A program made the position numbers and the translations under genes. A stretch of DNA of 64,000 bases from JBPOFM01 sp051252455 (GTDB lineage Bacteria; Bacteroidota; Bacteroidia; Flavobacteriales; Flavobacteriaceae), in the NCBI GenBank assembly GCA_051252455.1, contig JBPOFM010000001.1, positions 248,001 to 312,000 of the forward strand, read 5' to 3'. The notes under the pieces are model-generated. The model saw nothing but the letters and a program-made list of their open reading frames with translations, did not search any database and was not told the origin of the DNA. Below, piece after piece: positions 18,738-27,303 of the stretch (its first letter is position 1; every line of letters begins with the position of its first letter).

Positions 18738-19766
18738 TTAAAATAATCCGCCTTGAATATTGTTTTTGATTTTACCCAAATGTTTATAGGCCAATTCGGT
18801 GACTTCACGACCCCGAGGCGTCCGCATAATAAACCCTTGCTGGATCAAGAACGGTTCGTAAACTTCTTCAATGGTTTCGGCGCTTTCACTGACCGCTGTT
18901 GCCAATGTCGTAATTCCCACTGGCCCACCTTTGAATTTATCGATGATGGTCGTCAGAATCTTATTATCCATTTCATCCAAACCATGAGCATCCACATTTA
19001 AGGCTTTTAGTGCAAATTTTGCAATGGAAATGTCGATGCTTCCATTCCCTTTGATTTGTGCAAAATCGCGAACACGACGCAACAGTGCATTGGCGATACG
19101 AGGTGTGCCTCTACTTCTTCCTGCTATTTCGACAGCAGCTTCCATTGAAATGGGTACGTTCAAAATGGACGCACTTCGTTGCGTTATAGTAGTCAACAAT
19201 TCGGTATTGTAATATTGTAAACGGCTTTGGATACCAAAACGCGCACGCATTGGAGATGTCAGTAAACCTGAACGTGTGGTTGCGCCGATCAGGGTGAAAG
19301 GATTTAAATTGATCTGAACCGTTCTTGCATTTGGTCCAGATTCAATCATGATATCAATTTTATAATCTTCCATGGCCGAATACAGGTATTCTTCCACAAT
19401 TGGACTCAAGCGATGAATTTCGTCTATAAATAAAACATCGCGTTCATCCAAATTGGTTAATAAACCCGCAAGGTCACCTGGCTTGTCTAAAACGGGACCT
19501 GAAGTAACTTTAATACCAACATTCAGTTCACTTGCTAATATATGAGCCAATGTAGTTTTTCCTAGTCCTGGAGGTCCATGAAATAAGGTGTGATCTAGAG
19601 CTTCACCTCGTTGATTAGCTGCCTGAACGAATATTTGAAGATTTTCCAATACCTGATCTTGACCCGTAAAATCATCAAATGATAAGGGTCTCAATTTTCT
19701 TTCTACATCGAGTTCTTCGGGAGAAAAATTATCATTGGATGGGTTTAGGTTGTCGTTCATCTTCAT
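18738..19766 (-). CDS. ruvB: Holliday junction branch migration ATPase RuvB
   Basis: The 342-residue AAA+ motor drives branch migration with RuvA. The Walker A motif GPPGLGKTT (64-72), Walker B DEIHRLSP and the sensor region GATTRSG are present, followed by the C-terminal winged helix (FLIQQGFIMRTPRGR). The ATG at 19766 is used; a second in-frame ATG lies two codons later. It leads the ruvB-P450-queG transcript. Confidence 0.97.
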   Translation of the reverse strand: MKMNDNLNPSNDNFSPEELDVERKLRPLSFDDFTGQDQVLENLQIFVQAANQRGEALDHTLFHGPPGLGKTTLAHILASELNVGIKVTSGPVLDKPGDLAGLLTNLDERDVLFIDEIHRLSPIVEEYLYSAMEDYKIDIMIESGPNARTVQINLNPFTLIGATTRSGLLTSPMRARFGIQSRLQYYNTELLTTITQRSASILNVPISMEAAVEIAGRSRGTPRIANALLRRVRDFAQIKGNGSIDISIAKFALKALNVDAHGLDEMDNKILTTIIDKFKGGPVGITTLATAVSESAETIEEVYEPFLIQQGFIMRTPRGREVTELAYKHLGKIKNNIQGGLF

Positions 19767-19835
19767 TCCAGCAAAGGCAGGAACCTCATTTTAGTGGTTA
19801 ATTTCATGAATGTGACGATTGAAATCGTTCGAAAA

Positions 19836-19863
19836 CAAATATACGCAAAAAGCCTTTCGCAAA
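19836..19863 (-). promoter_or_regulatory. Promoter of ruvB-P450-queG
   Basis: On the minus strand TTTG (19860-19863) is followed after 16 bases by TATATTTG (19836-19843), matching the Bacteroidota consensus. The start point would be near 19829, giving a leader of about 60 bases. The -33 box falls in the loop of the upstream terminator hairpin. Confidence 0.6.
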
Positions 19864-19875
19864 TGGAAAGGCTTT
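19845..19875 (-). terminator. Terminator of the respiratory operon
   Basis: A perfect 10-bp stem (19849-19858 with 19866-19875) and 7-base loop are followed on the minus strand by TTTGCG. It lies about 60 bases after the oxidase subunit I stop codon. The T-run is short, so termination may be incomplete. Confidence 0.7.
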
Positions 19876-19935
19876 CTATATAAGATTTTAATATTTAGTC
19901 TATTTCAAGAGATTCCAGCTTTCGCAGAAATTTGT

Positions 19936-21732
19936 TTAATGCTGCAATTCTTCTTCACCTTCCAACAATGGTTCATTCTGCATCACAAAATCAACATCGT
20001 GTCCTGGCTTACTGTAATCATAAGACCAACGGTAAACATGAGGGATTTCACCTGGCCAGTTTCCATGTATATGCTTTACCGGTGTAGTCCACTCCAAAGT
20101 AGTCGATCTCCAAGGATTTTGCGGTGCTCGTTTTCCGAAGAAAATACTTCCAAAGAAATTGTATAAATAAACTAATTGAAATGCGCCACCTATTAATGCA
20201 AAGACTGTAATAATCACATTCACATTCGCTAAATCATCAAATAATGGGAAATTCGTGTTTGTATAATAACGCCTTGGTAGACCCGCCATTCCAATGAAGT
20301 GCATCGGGAAAAACACACCATAAGCACAAATTGCGGTGACCCAAAAGTGGATATAACCTAAATTCTTATTCATCATACGACCGAACATTTTTGGATACCA
20401 GTGATAGATACCCGCAAACATTCCATACAATGCAGAAATACCCATTACCAAGTGGAAGTGAGCAATAACGAAATAGGTATCATGCACATTAATGTCCAAT
20501 GCACTGTCACCAAGAATAATTCCTGTCAATCCACCTGTGATAAATGTTGATACAAATCCGATGGAAAATAGCATTGCGGGATTCATCTGCAGATTCCCTT
20601 TCCATAATGTGGTTATCCAGTTGAAGGCCTTAACTGCCGATGGGATCGCAATCAATAAGGTTGTAAATGTAAATACAGACCCAAGGAATGGATTCATTCC
20701 AGAGATAAACATGTGATGGCCCCAAACGATGGTTGATAAAAACGCAATCGCTAATATGGACGCAATCATCGCTCGATAACCGAAAATTGGCTTTCTCGAA
20801 TTGGTGGCCATAATTTCCGAGACCAGTCCCATTGCCGGAAGTATAACAATATATACTTCAGGGTGACCTAAAAACCAGAATAAATGCTCAAATAGCACCG
20901 GAGAACCGCCTTGATAATGCAAGACTTCACCTTGAATGAAAATATCAGACAAGAAGAAAGACGTGCCAAAACTTCTATCCATGATCAATAACAATGCAGC
21001 TGACAATAAAACTGGGAACGAAATTACACCGATCACGGCAGTGATAAAGAAGGCCCAAATAGTCAAAGGCAAACGAGTCATCGTCATTCCTTTCGTACGC
21101 ATGTTGATAACAGTAACGATATAGTTCAAAGAACCAAGTAATGATTGTGCGATGAATATTGCCATCGACACAAGCCAGAGAGTCATACCAAGCCCTGAAC
21201 CACCTTGCGCCATAGGCAACGCACTTAAAGGTGGATAGATGGTCCATCCTGCAGCAGCTGGACCTGCTTCAAGAAACAAAGAAATAATCATGATCACACA
21301 TGATGCAAAAAATATCCAAAATGATAACATATTTAGGAAACCAGAAGCCATATCGCGCGCTCCAATTTGCAAAGGAATCAATAAGTTACTGAAAGTTCCA
21401 CTCAAACCGGCGGTCAATACAAAGAAGACCATGATAGTACCATGTATAGTAACCAAGGCCAAATAAATATCTGCATCCATAACTCCTCCTGGAGCCCATT
21501 TCCCTAACAAAGCCTCAAAAAGCACGTTGGGTTCTTCTGGCCAAGCAATCTGCATACGGAACATCATTGACATCATGACACCGATAACTCCCATAATAGT
21601 ACCAGTAATTAGGTACTGTTTAGCAATCATTTTATGATCTTGACTAAAGATGTACTTCGTTATAAAGGTTTCTTTATGATGATGTCCGTGATCGTCGTCG
21701 TGTGCGTGAGTATCTACTGCGTGTGTTGACAT
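19936..21732 (-). CDS. ctaD: Cytochrome c oxidase subunit I (heme-copper, A-type)
   Basis: The 598-residue membrane protein is the catalytic subunit that reduces oxygen and pumps protons. Heme and copper ligands are visible: His97 (TIHGT) and His427 for the low-spin heme, His425 for heme a3, and His290, His339 and His340 for CuB. The GHPEVY motif carries the cross-linked tyrosine (Tyr294) and the D-channel glutamate, placing it in family A. The cytoplasmic N-terminus is His/Asp-rich (residues 8-20). It is the last gene of the act/cox operon, 38 bases after subunit II. Confidence 0.96.
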   Translation of the reverse strand: MSTHAVDTHAHDDDHGHHHKETFITKYIFSQDHKMIAKQYLITGTIMGVIGVMMSMMFRMQIAWPEEPNVLFEALLGKWAPGGVMDADIYLALVTIHGTIMVFFVLTAGLSGTFSNLLIPLQIGARDMASGFLNMLSFWIFFASCVIMIISLFLEAGPAAAGWTIYPPLSALPMAQGGSGLGMTLWLVSMAIFIAQSLLGSLNYIVTVINMRTKGMTMTRLPLTIWAFFITAVIGVISFPVLLSAALLLIMDRSFGTSFFLSDIFIQGEVLHYQGGSPVLFEHLFWFLGHPEVYIVILPAMGLVSEIMATNSRKPIFGYRAMIASILAIAFLSTIVWGHHMFISGMNPFLGSVFTFTTLLIAIPSAVKAFNWITTLWKGNLQMNPAMLFSIGFVSTFITGGLTGIILGDSALDINVHDTYFVIAHFHLVMGISALYGMFAGIYHWYPKMFGRMMNKNLGYIHFWVTAICAYGVFFPMHFIGMAGLPRRYYTNTNFPLFDDLANVNVIITVFALIGGAFQLVYLYNFFGSIFFGKRAPQNPWRSTTLEWTTPVKHIHGNWPGEIPHVYRWSYDYSKPGHDVDFVMQNEPLLEGEEELQH

Positions 21733-21770
21733 AATCTATATATACTTTTTTAAAGAATTTTATTCAATTG

Positions 21771-22940
21771 TTATTGCGCCTTATCTTCAGCCATTACATC
21801 CGTTTCTACGTCTGAAAGTTTTTGAGCATCCATTTCCGGAATCATTTCGGCCGCTCCCGGTAAATCTTTTTCCATGGAGGCTTTGAATGTTTGCTGCTCT
21901 TTTATCCAAGCATCATATTCCTCTTGTGTTTCCACGATAATTTTCATCTGCATATTGTAATGTGATTTTCCACAAATCTTATTACATAGTAACAAATAAT
22001 CAAAATCATAAGGGTCTAAACCTGGTTTTCCTTCTGCAACCAATTGCTTTGACTTCTCTCTTCTGATTTCATTGATATTTTGGACTTTATCAATCATGTC
22101 TGGATTTTCACGCATTTCTTTAGTCGTAACTGTTGGCGTAAATCCAAATTGAGTAATCATGCCTGGGACGCAGTTCATTTGTGCTCTAAAGTGAGGCATA
22201 TATGCTGAATGGAGAACATCTTGCGAACGCATTTTAAATAAAACGGGGCGACCCACAGGTAAATGAAGTTCTTTAGCTACAACGTCATCTTGAGCATTTG
22301 GATCTGTCTCATCAACCCCAAGTATATTGGCCTTGTCAATATCAATTAGTCGAACGCTTGCCATCCCAAGTACATTGTCTTCTCCAGAGTATCGCGCGGT
22401 CCAGTTGAACTGTTGAGCGTATAACTCCACAATCATAGGATCATCATCTTCACTAACATTCATGATGCTTGTCCAAGTAAATAATCCGTAAATGATTAAA
22501 CCTGCAAGTACGATAACAGGAATGATAGTCCAAATGGCTTCTAGCGTATTGTTATCAGCATAGAATAAGGCTTTTTTTCCTTTTTCTCCTCGATATTTAA
22601 ATGAGAACCAATGTAAAATGAATTGGGTTACTGTTTGCACGAAAAAGATAATGACCATGGAAATAATCATCAAATTATCAATTTCCGGTCCATGCTCAGA
22701 GGCTGAATTGGACATCAAAGGTAAATCCCCCCAATACACGAAACATATAATTGTGATGATATAGATGAACGCTAAAAAGCCCATCATCAAATATCCGTTG
22801 ATTTTATTGTCATGGTCCGTGGCGACTCCAGCGGTATCATCCAAATTTGGGTTCACTTGCGCTAGATCAAATATTTTGACCATTTGCCAAATTGCAACCG
22901 CCACAAAAAGTACTATTATAATCGTTAAAAAAGCCGTCAT
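21771..22940 (-). CDS. coxB: Cytochrome c oxidase subunit II with CuA site
   Basis: The 389-residue protein has three hydrophobic segments in its N-terminal 150 residues, one more than the classic two-helix subunit II, and a C-terminal cupredoxin domain. The CuA ligands are present as LHSAYMPHF and CNKICGKSHYNM (about residues 318-330). The residue usually Glu in the CuA loop is Lys here, a variant I recall from Bacteroidota oxidases. There is no fused cytochrome c, so electrons presumably arrive from ActE or the heme domains of ActA. The C-terminus is an acidic, probably disordered tail. Confidence 0.93.
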   Translation of the reverse strand: MTAFLTIIIVLFVAVAIWQMVKIFDLAQVNPNLDDTAGVATDHDNKINGYLMMGFLAFIYIITIICFVYWGDLPLMSNSASEHGPEIDNLMIISMVIIFFVQTVTQFILHWFSFKYRGEKGKKALFYADNNTLEAIWTIIPVIVLAGLIIYGLFTWTSIMNVSEDDDPMIVELYAQQFNWTARYSGEDNVLGMASVRLIDIDKANILGVDETDPNAQDDVVAKELHLPVGRPVLFKMRSQDVLHSAYMPHFRAQMNCVPGMITQFGFTPTVTTKEMRENPDMIDKVQNINEIRREKSKQLVAEGKPGLDPYDFDYLLLCNKICGKSHYNMQMKIIVETQEEYDAWIKEQQTFKASMEKDLPGAAEMIPEMDAQKLSDVETDVMAEDKAQ

Positions 22941-22968
22941 TGTCGTTTCTCTTCTTTATATAATGTTA

Positions 22969-24396
22969 TTAATAATGGAAATGCTCACTCTCGTGAATAA
23001 ATGGATTACGTTTTGCAACCAACGGTGCCTTGGACAAGGAGGTAAATACAATGAACAAGAATAAACCACCAAATAATAAAACAGAACTTATCTCCGGAAT
23101 TCCGATAAACCATCGATCCCCAACTGTTGCAGGCATGATCATATTGAAAATATCAATATAATGTCCAAATAAAATCACAATTCCTGCCATGACAACAAAC
23201 CAGTTGACACGTTTGAAATCGCTGTTCATCAATATTAATAGTGGAAATATAAAGTTAAGCACTAACATTCCGAAAAATGGTAATTTGTAATCTTCAATTC
23301 GTGTCACAAAGTAGGTAACTTCTTCAGGTATATTAGAATACCATATCAACATAAATTGTGAGAACCATAAGTAGGTCCAGAAAATACTAAATCCAAACAT
23401 GAATTTTGCTAAATCATGAATATGGCTATTGTTCACTTGTGGCAATAAACCTTTACCTTTAAGAAACATGGTAACCAATGCTATCACCGTCACTGCACTT
23501 ACAATCATACTTGCAAATACGTACCATCCAAATAATGTACTGAACCAGTGCGGATCAACACTCATAATCCAGTCCCATGACATGATAGATTCTGTGTATA
23601 TATAGAACACTAAAAATGCAGCTGCAATACGGAATGATTTTTTGAAATATCTGTTATCACCTTCTTCAGCATTGTCTTGAGCAATTGAAAACTTACGTGC
23701 GAAATGACGATATAATGACCATCCCGTAATAAAGATAACCGCTCTCACAATAAACCATGGAATATTTAAATATGAACTTTTATTTTGGATCAGCTTATCT
23801 TTAGCCACAACCTCATCATTCATCCAAATGAATATTTCATTGTGATGGCCGATATAGTGAGAGCCCAAAGCGATGCAAACTACTATAATGGCACCAGGCA
23901 ATAAATAGGCTGTGATCCCTTCCATCACTCTAAACAATAATGGTGACCAACCTGCCTGTGCAGCAAATTGTATAGCATAAAAAGCCAATGCTCCAAGTGC
24001 AATCATCATAAAGAAAAATGCAGCAACATATAATGCTGACCATGGTCGTTTAGCAATTTGTTCTTGCACGTGAGTCGCATGTTCATCATGATTATCTTCG
24101 GCATGTTCTCCTACCATTACGTGTTCACCTTCAGAATCAGCGTGTTCTACATCAGCCAGAGCATCATGAGCGTTTTCTTTATGAGCATTATCACTATGGT
24201 CCGTATCACCGGCTACCACATGAGCTTCTGTAGTAGTTGCATGACCTCCTCCATGTGCCGAATGTTCTTCAGCAAGCATTGTTTTGACTTCGTCCAAAGA
24301 TTTGTGAGACGACATAAAACCAATAGCCACTCCTATAACACCCAAAACCATCAGGATAATCGAAAATGTCTTTAATCTATTTGAAATTGTGTACAT
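22969..24396 (-). CDS. actF: Alternative Complex III subunit ActF (quinol:cytochrome c oxidoreductase)
   Basis: The 475-residue protein has about ten transmembrane helices and matches ActF, an NrfD-related paralogue in Alternative Complex III. It follows actE with a 2-base gap and precedes coxB. A His/Glu/Asp/Ala-rich stretch of roughly 85 residues (about 35-115) separates the first helix from the rest and contains over 15 histidines. Such an insert could bind metal or be a disordered tether; this is inference. The remaining helices carry the segments SWDWIMSVDPHWFSTLFGWY and WFSQFMLIWYSNIPEE typical of this subunit. Confidence 0.9.
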   Translation of the reverse strand: MYTISNRLKTFSIILMVLGVIGVAIGFMSSHKSLDEVKTMLAEEHSAHGGGHATTTEAHVVAGDTDHSDNAHKENAHDALADVEHADSEGEHVMVGEHAEDNHDEHATHVQEQIAKRPWSALYVAAFFFMMIALGALAFYAIQFAAQAGWSPLLFRVMEGITAYLLPGAIIVVCIALGSHYIGHHNEIFIWMNDEVVAKDKLIQNKSSYLNIPWFIVRAVIFITGWSLYRHFARKFSIAQDNAEEGDNRYFKKSFRIAAAFLVFYIYTESIMSWDWIMSVDPHWFSTLFGWYVFASMIVSAVTVIALVTMFLKGKGLLPQVNNSHIHDLAKFMFGFSIFWTYLWFSQFMLIWYSNIPEEVTYFVTRIEDYKLPFFGMLVLNFIFPLLILMNSDFKRVNWFVVMAGIVILFGHYIDIFNMIMPATVGDRWFIGIPEISSVLLFGGLFLFIVFTSLSKAPLVAKRNPFIHESEHFHY

Positions 24397-24398
24397 AT

Positions 24399-24980
24399 CT
24401 ATATTGAATCTTTAACAGTCTGACTTCCTCCTAATTCTGATTTTAATTTCATCACGTAGTTTGTTACTTGCCAACGTTCTTCTTCATCCAATTGATTGGC
24501 GTAAGAACCCATGACATTTTTACCATAGTAAATGGTGTGGTAAACACTCCCTTCAGTCAAAGCTCTTCCCGCGTCATTAAAAGCAGGAACACCTAGTATT
24601 TTTTCACGTTTTACTAGATTACCTTGACCATCACCTTTATTTCCATGACAAATGGCACAGTAGATTCCAAATAATTGTCCACCTCTAGCTTCATCAATTT
24701 GAGTAGAATCTAAAGGCATTTTTAAGCTTGATTTTGCCAAGGCGTAACCTTCGTTTGTGTTGTCAATGTCAAAAGGAACATGACCTCTCGCCACAGATCC
24801 TTCAGCAGGTAATTGGGCTTCTACACCATTTTTGAAAGCAGATGACTCACTGTAAGTTTCGTATCCAACAGGCTCATACATATTAGGCATAAATTGATAA
24901 TTAGGTCTTGAATCATTTTTGCACGATGCAAATGATAGCAATACAATCATCAAAAGTGTTATTTTAAATAGGCTTTTCAT
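24399..24980 (-). CDS. actE: Alternative Complex III subunit ActE (cytochrome c lipoprotein)
   Basis: The 193-residue protein begins at the ATG at 24980, giving a lipoprotein signal peptide that ends in the lipobox LSFASC; an upstream in-frame TTG at 25004 lies inside the actD gene. A single heme-c motif CAICH followed by GNKGDGQG is present, with a distal Met-containing segment (GKNVMGSYANQL). ActE is the monoheme lipoprotein of Alternative Complex III and can hand electrons to the oxidase. The gene starts 7 bases after actD. Confidence 0.93.
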   Translation of the reverse strand: MKSLFKITLLMIVLLSFASCKNDSRPNYQFMPNMYEPVGYETYSESSAFKNGVEAQLPAEGSVARGHVPFDIDNTNEGYALAKSSLKMPLDSTQIDEARGGQLFGIYCAICHGNKGDGQGNLVKREKILGVPAFNDAGRALTEGSVYHTIYYGKNVMGSYANQLDEEERWQVTNYVMKLKSELGGSQTVKDSI

Positions 24981-24987
24981 ATCTATT

Positions 24988-25521
24988 TTAATGTGCTTTA
25001 TCAATTAAAGTGACTTCAACAGCTCCAGTGTCTCTTAATACATTAAACTGTTCATCTACATTATGTCCTGCAGCAATTTCCATCAAAAAGTGATCATCCG
25101 TTGTTCTCACATCAGGATTTTCAGCTTTTTTAAAAGGCCACATTCTACTTCTTAAATAAAAGGTGATCACCATTAAGTGCGCCGCAAAAAACACTGTCAA
25201 CTCAAACATGATTGGAACAAACGCTGGCATGTTCTCGATATAACTAAAACTAGGTTTTCCACCAATGTTTTGTGGCCAATCCTCAATCATAATAAAATCC
25301 ATCATCACAATTGCCACGGTCAATCCTATACATCCATAGATAAAAGATGCAATGGCAATACGTGTAGGAGCCAATCCCATCGCTTTATCTAGTCCGTGAA
25401 CCGGAAATGGTGTATATATCTCTTCGATATGATAACGTTCGGCGCGTACCTTCTTAACGGCTGCCATCAACACGTCATCATCGGTATAAATAGCGTGAAT
25501 AACTTTAGAAGATTCTTCCAT
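24988..25521 (-). CDS. actD: Alternative Complex III subunit ActD (DUF3341)
   Basis: The 177-residue protein has the DUF3341 layout: a soluble N-terminal domain (YTDDDVLMAAVKKVRAERYHI) followed by two transmembrane helices (about 55-78 and 98-122) and a short C-terminal domain with DDHFLMEI. ActD is a structural membrane subunit of Alternative Complex III. Gaps to actC and actE are 4 and 7 bases. Confidence 0.93.
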   Translation of the reverse strand: MEESSKVIHAIYTDDDVLMAAVKKVRAERYHIEEIYTPFPVHGLDKAMGLAPTRIAIASFIYGCIGLTVAIVMMDFIMIEDWPQNIGGKPSFSYIENMPAFVPIMFELTVFFAAHLMVITFYLRSRMWPFKKAENPDVRTTDDHFLMEIAAGHNVDEQFNVLRDTGAVEVTLIDKAH

Positions 25522-25525
25522 ACTA

Positions 25526-27277
25526 TTATTGATTGTTGTTTATTAATAATTTCGCTTGTCCCGCCCAATCATCTCGTTCAGCTCTTCCTGGGAAAGAAGC
25601 TGTGATTTCGTCCAACAAGTCATATTCATATTTCGTCATTTTGCTCACCTGTAAATAAGAATAGATTCCAATTCCGTTAAGGACTTCTTCCATTTTTGGT
25701 CCGATACCATTGATTTGCTGTAAATCATCTTTTGTTTGGGTCATTGGGTCAAAACTTCCGACACCGTCCAACAGTTTATTGATGGATTGTGGGTCATGTG
25801 GTTGCACCGAGGATTTCTCTTCAACAATAGGAACACCTGAATGTGGAATAACTCTATGTGTACGTTCATCAGAACCCGTACCAACCAAACTATCGCCTCG
25901 TTCTCTAATATTTTTATAACGTTCGCCAGAAGATTTCAAGATTGTTTTTACCTCGGCTTGAGCGATTACTGGGAATGTTCTTGCATATAAAAGGAACAAC
26001 ACAAAGAAGAATCCAATGGTTCCAATGAAAATTCCAATATCCACAAATGTTGGAGAGAACATGGTCCAAGATGATGGCAAGTAATCTCTGTGCAATGATG
26101 TAACGATAATCACGAAACGCTCAAACCACATTCCAACGTTTACCACGATCGAGATAAAGAATGAGAACATGATACTTGTACGCAATCTTTTGAACCACAT
26201 AAACTGTGGTGAGAACACGTTACAGCTCATCATCAATAAGTATGACCACCAGTAAGGACCGGTTGCTCTGTTCAAAAACGCATATTGTTCGTACTCAACC
26301 CCAGAATACCAAGCGATGAATAACTCCGTAATATACGCCACACCAACAATAGAACCCGTAATCATGATGACAATATTCATCAATTCGATATGTTGTACAG
26401 TAATATAATCTTCAAGACTACATACTTTACGCATGATAATCAATAAAGTGTTTACCATCGCAAAACCAGAGAAAATCGCACCAGCAACGAAGTATGGTGG
26501 GAAAATCGTTGTATGCCAACCTGGAATCACAGATGTAGCAAAGTCAAATGATACAATCGTGTGTACAGAAAGTACAAGTGGTGTTGCCAAACCAGCAAGA
26601 ACCAAGGATACTTCCTCAAAACGTTGCCAATCCTTTGCGCGACCGGACCATCCAAAACTTAATAAGGAATATATTTTCTTTTGGAAAGGTTTCACAGCTC
26701 TATCACGAATCATCGCAAAATCAGGAAGAAGTCCTGTCCACCAGAACACCAATGAAACCGACAAATAAGTTGAAATTGCAAATACGTCCCAAAGTAAAGG
26801 CGAGTTAAAATTCACCCAAAGCGAACCAAACTGATTCGGAATCGGCAATACCCAATAGCCCAACCATGGACGACCCATGTGGATGACTGGGAACAATCCT
26901 GCCTGAATAACCGAGAAAATGGTCATCGCCTCCGCAGAACGGTTAATCGCCATACGCCACTTCTGACGGAAGAGTAAAAGTACTGCAGAAATCAATGTTC
27001 CTGCGTGACCAATACCTACCCACCACACGAAGTTGGTAATATCCCAAGCCCATCCAACGGTTTTGTTTAGACCCCAAACACCAATTCCAGTAGAAATGGT
27101 ATAAATGATACATCCAACTCCCCAAAGAAAGGCAGCAAGTGAAATAGAAAATACTATCCACCATGATTTATTGGCTTTTCCTTCAACAGGTCGTGCAATA
27201 TCCACACTCACATCGTGATAGGATTTTTCGCCTGTAACTAAAGGTCTTCTAATAGGTGCTTCGTAATGAGACGCCAT
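25526..27277 (-). CDS. actC: Alternative Complex III subunit ActC (NrfD type) with helix-hairpin-helix-like tail
   Basis: The N-terminal ~450 residues are a polytopic NrfD/PsrC-type membrane protein (WWIVFSISLAAFLWGVG, then GIGHAGTLISA and VHTIVSFDFA), the quinol-oxidising subunit of Alternative Complex III. After a charged linker, the last ~70 residues contain LQQINGIGPKMEEVLNGIGI and a later FPGRAERDDWAGQAK segment. This resembles the helix-hairpin-helix-like domains found attached to NADH dehydrogenase and other proteins. The tail is beyond the usual length of ActC. It would face the cytoplasm or periplasm depending on helix number; I cannot decide which. Confidence 0.92.
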   Translation of the reverse strand: MASHYEAPIRRPLVTGEKSYHDVSVDIARPVEGKANKSWWIVFSISLAAFLWGVGCIIYTISTGIGVWGLNKTVGWAWDITNFVWWVGIGHAGTLISAVLLLFRQKWRMAINRSAEAMTIFSVIQAGLFPVIHMGRPWLGYWVLPIPNQFGSLWVNFNSPLLWDVFAISTYLSVSLVFWWTGLLPDFAMIRDRAVKPFQKKIYSLLSFGWSGRAKDWQRFEEVSLVLAGLATPLVLSVHTIVSFDFATSVIPGWHTTIFPPYFVAGAIFSGFAMVNTLLIIMRKVCSLEDYITVQHIELMNIVIMITGSIVGVAYITELFIAWYSGVEYEQYAFLNRATGPYWWSYLLMMSCNVFSPQFMWFKRLRTSIMFSFFISIVVNVGMWFERFVIIVTSLHRDYLPSSWTMFSPTFVDIGIFIGTIGFFFVLFLLYARTFPVIAQAEVKTILKSSGERYKNIRERGDSLVGTGSDERTHRVIPHSGVPIVEEKSSVQPHDPQSINKLLDGVGSFDPMTQTKDDLQQINGIGPKMEEVLNGIGIYSYLQVSKMTKYEYDLLDEITASFPGRAERDDWAGQAKLLINNNQ

Positions 27278-27303
27278 AATTCGTTTATAGTTTCTAAATT
27301 AAT

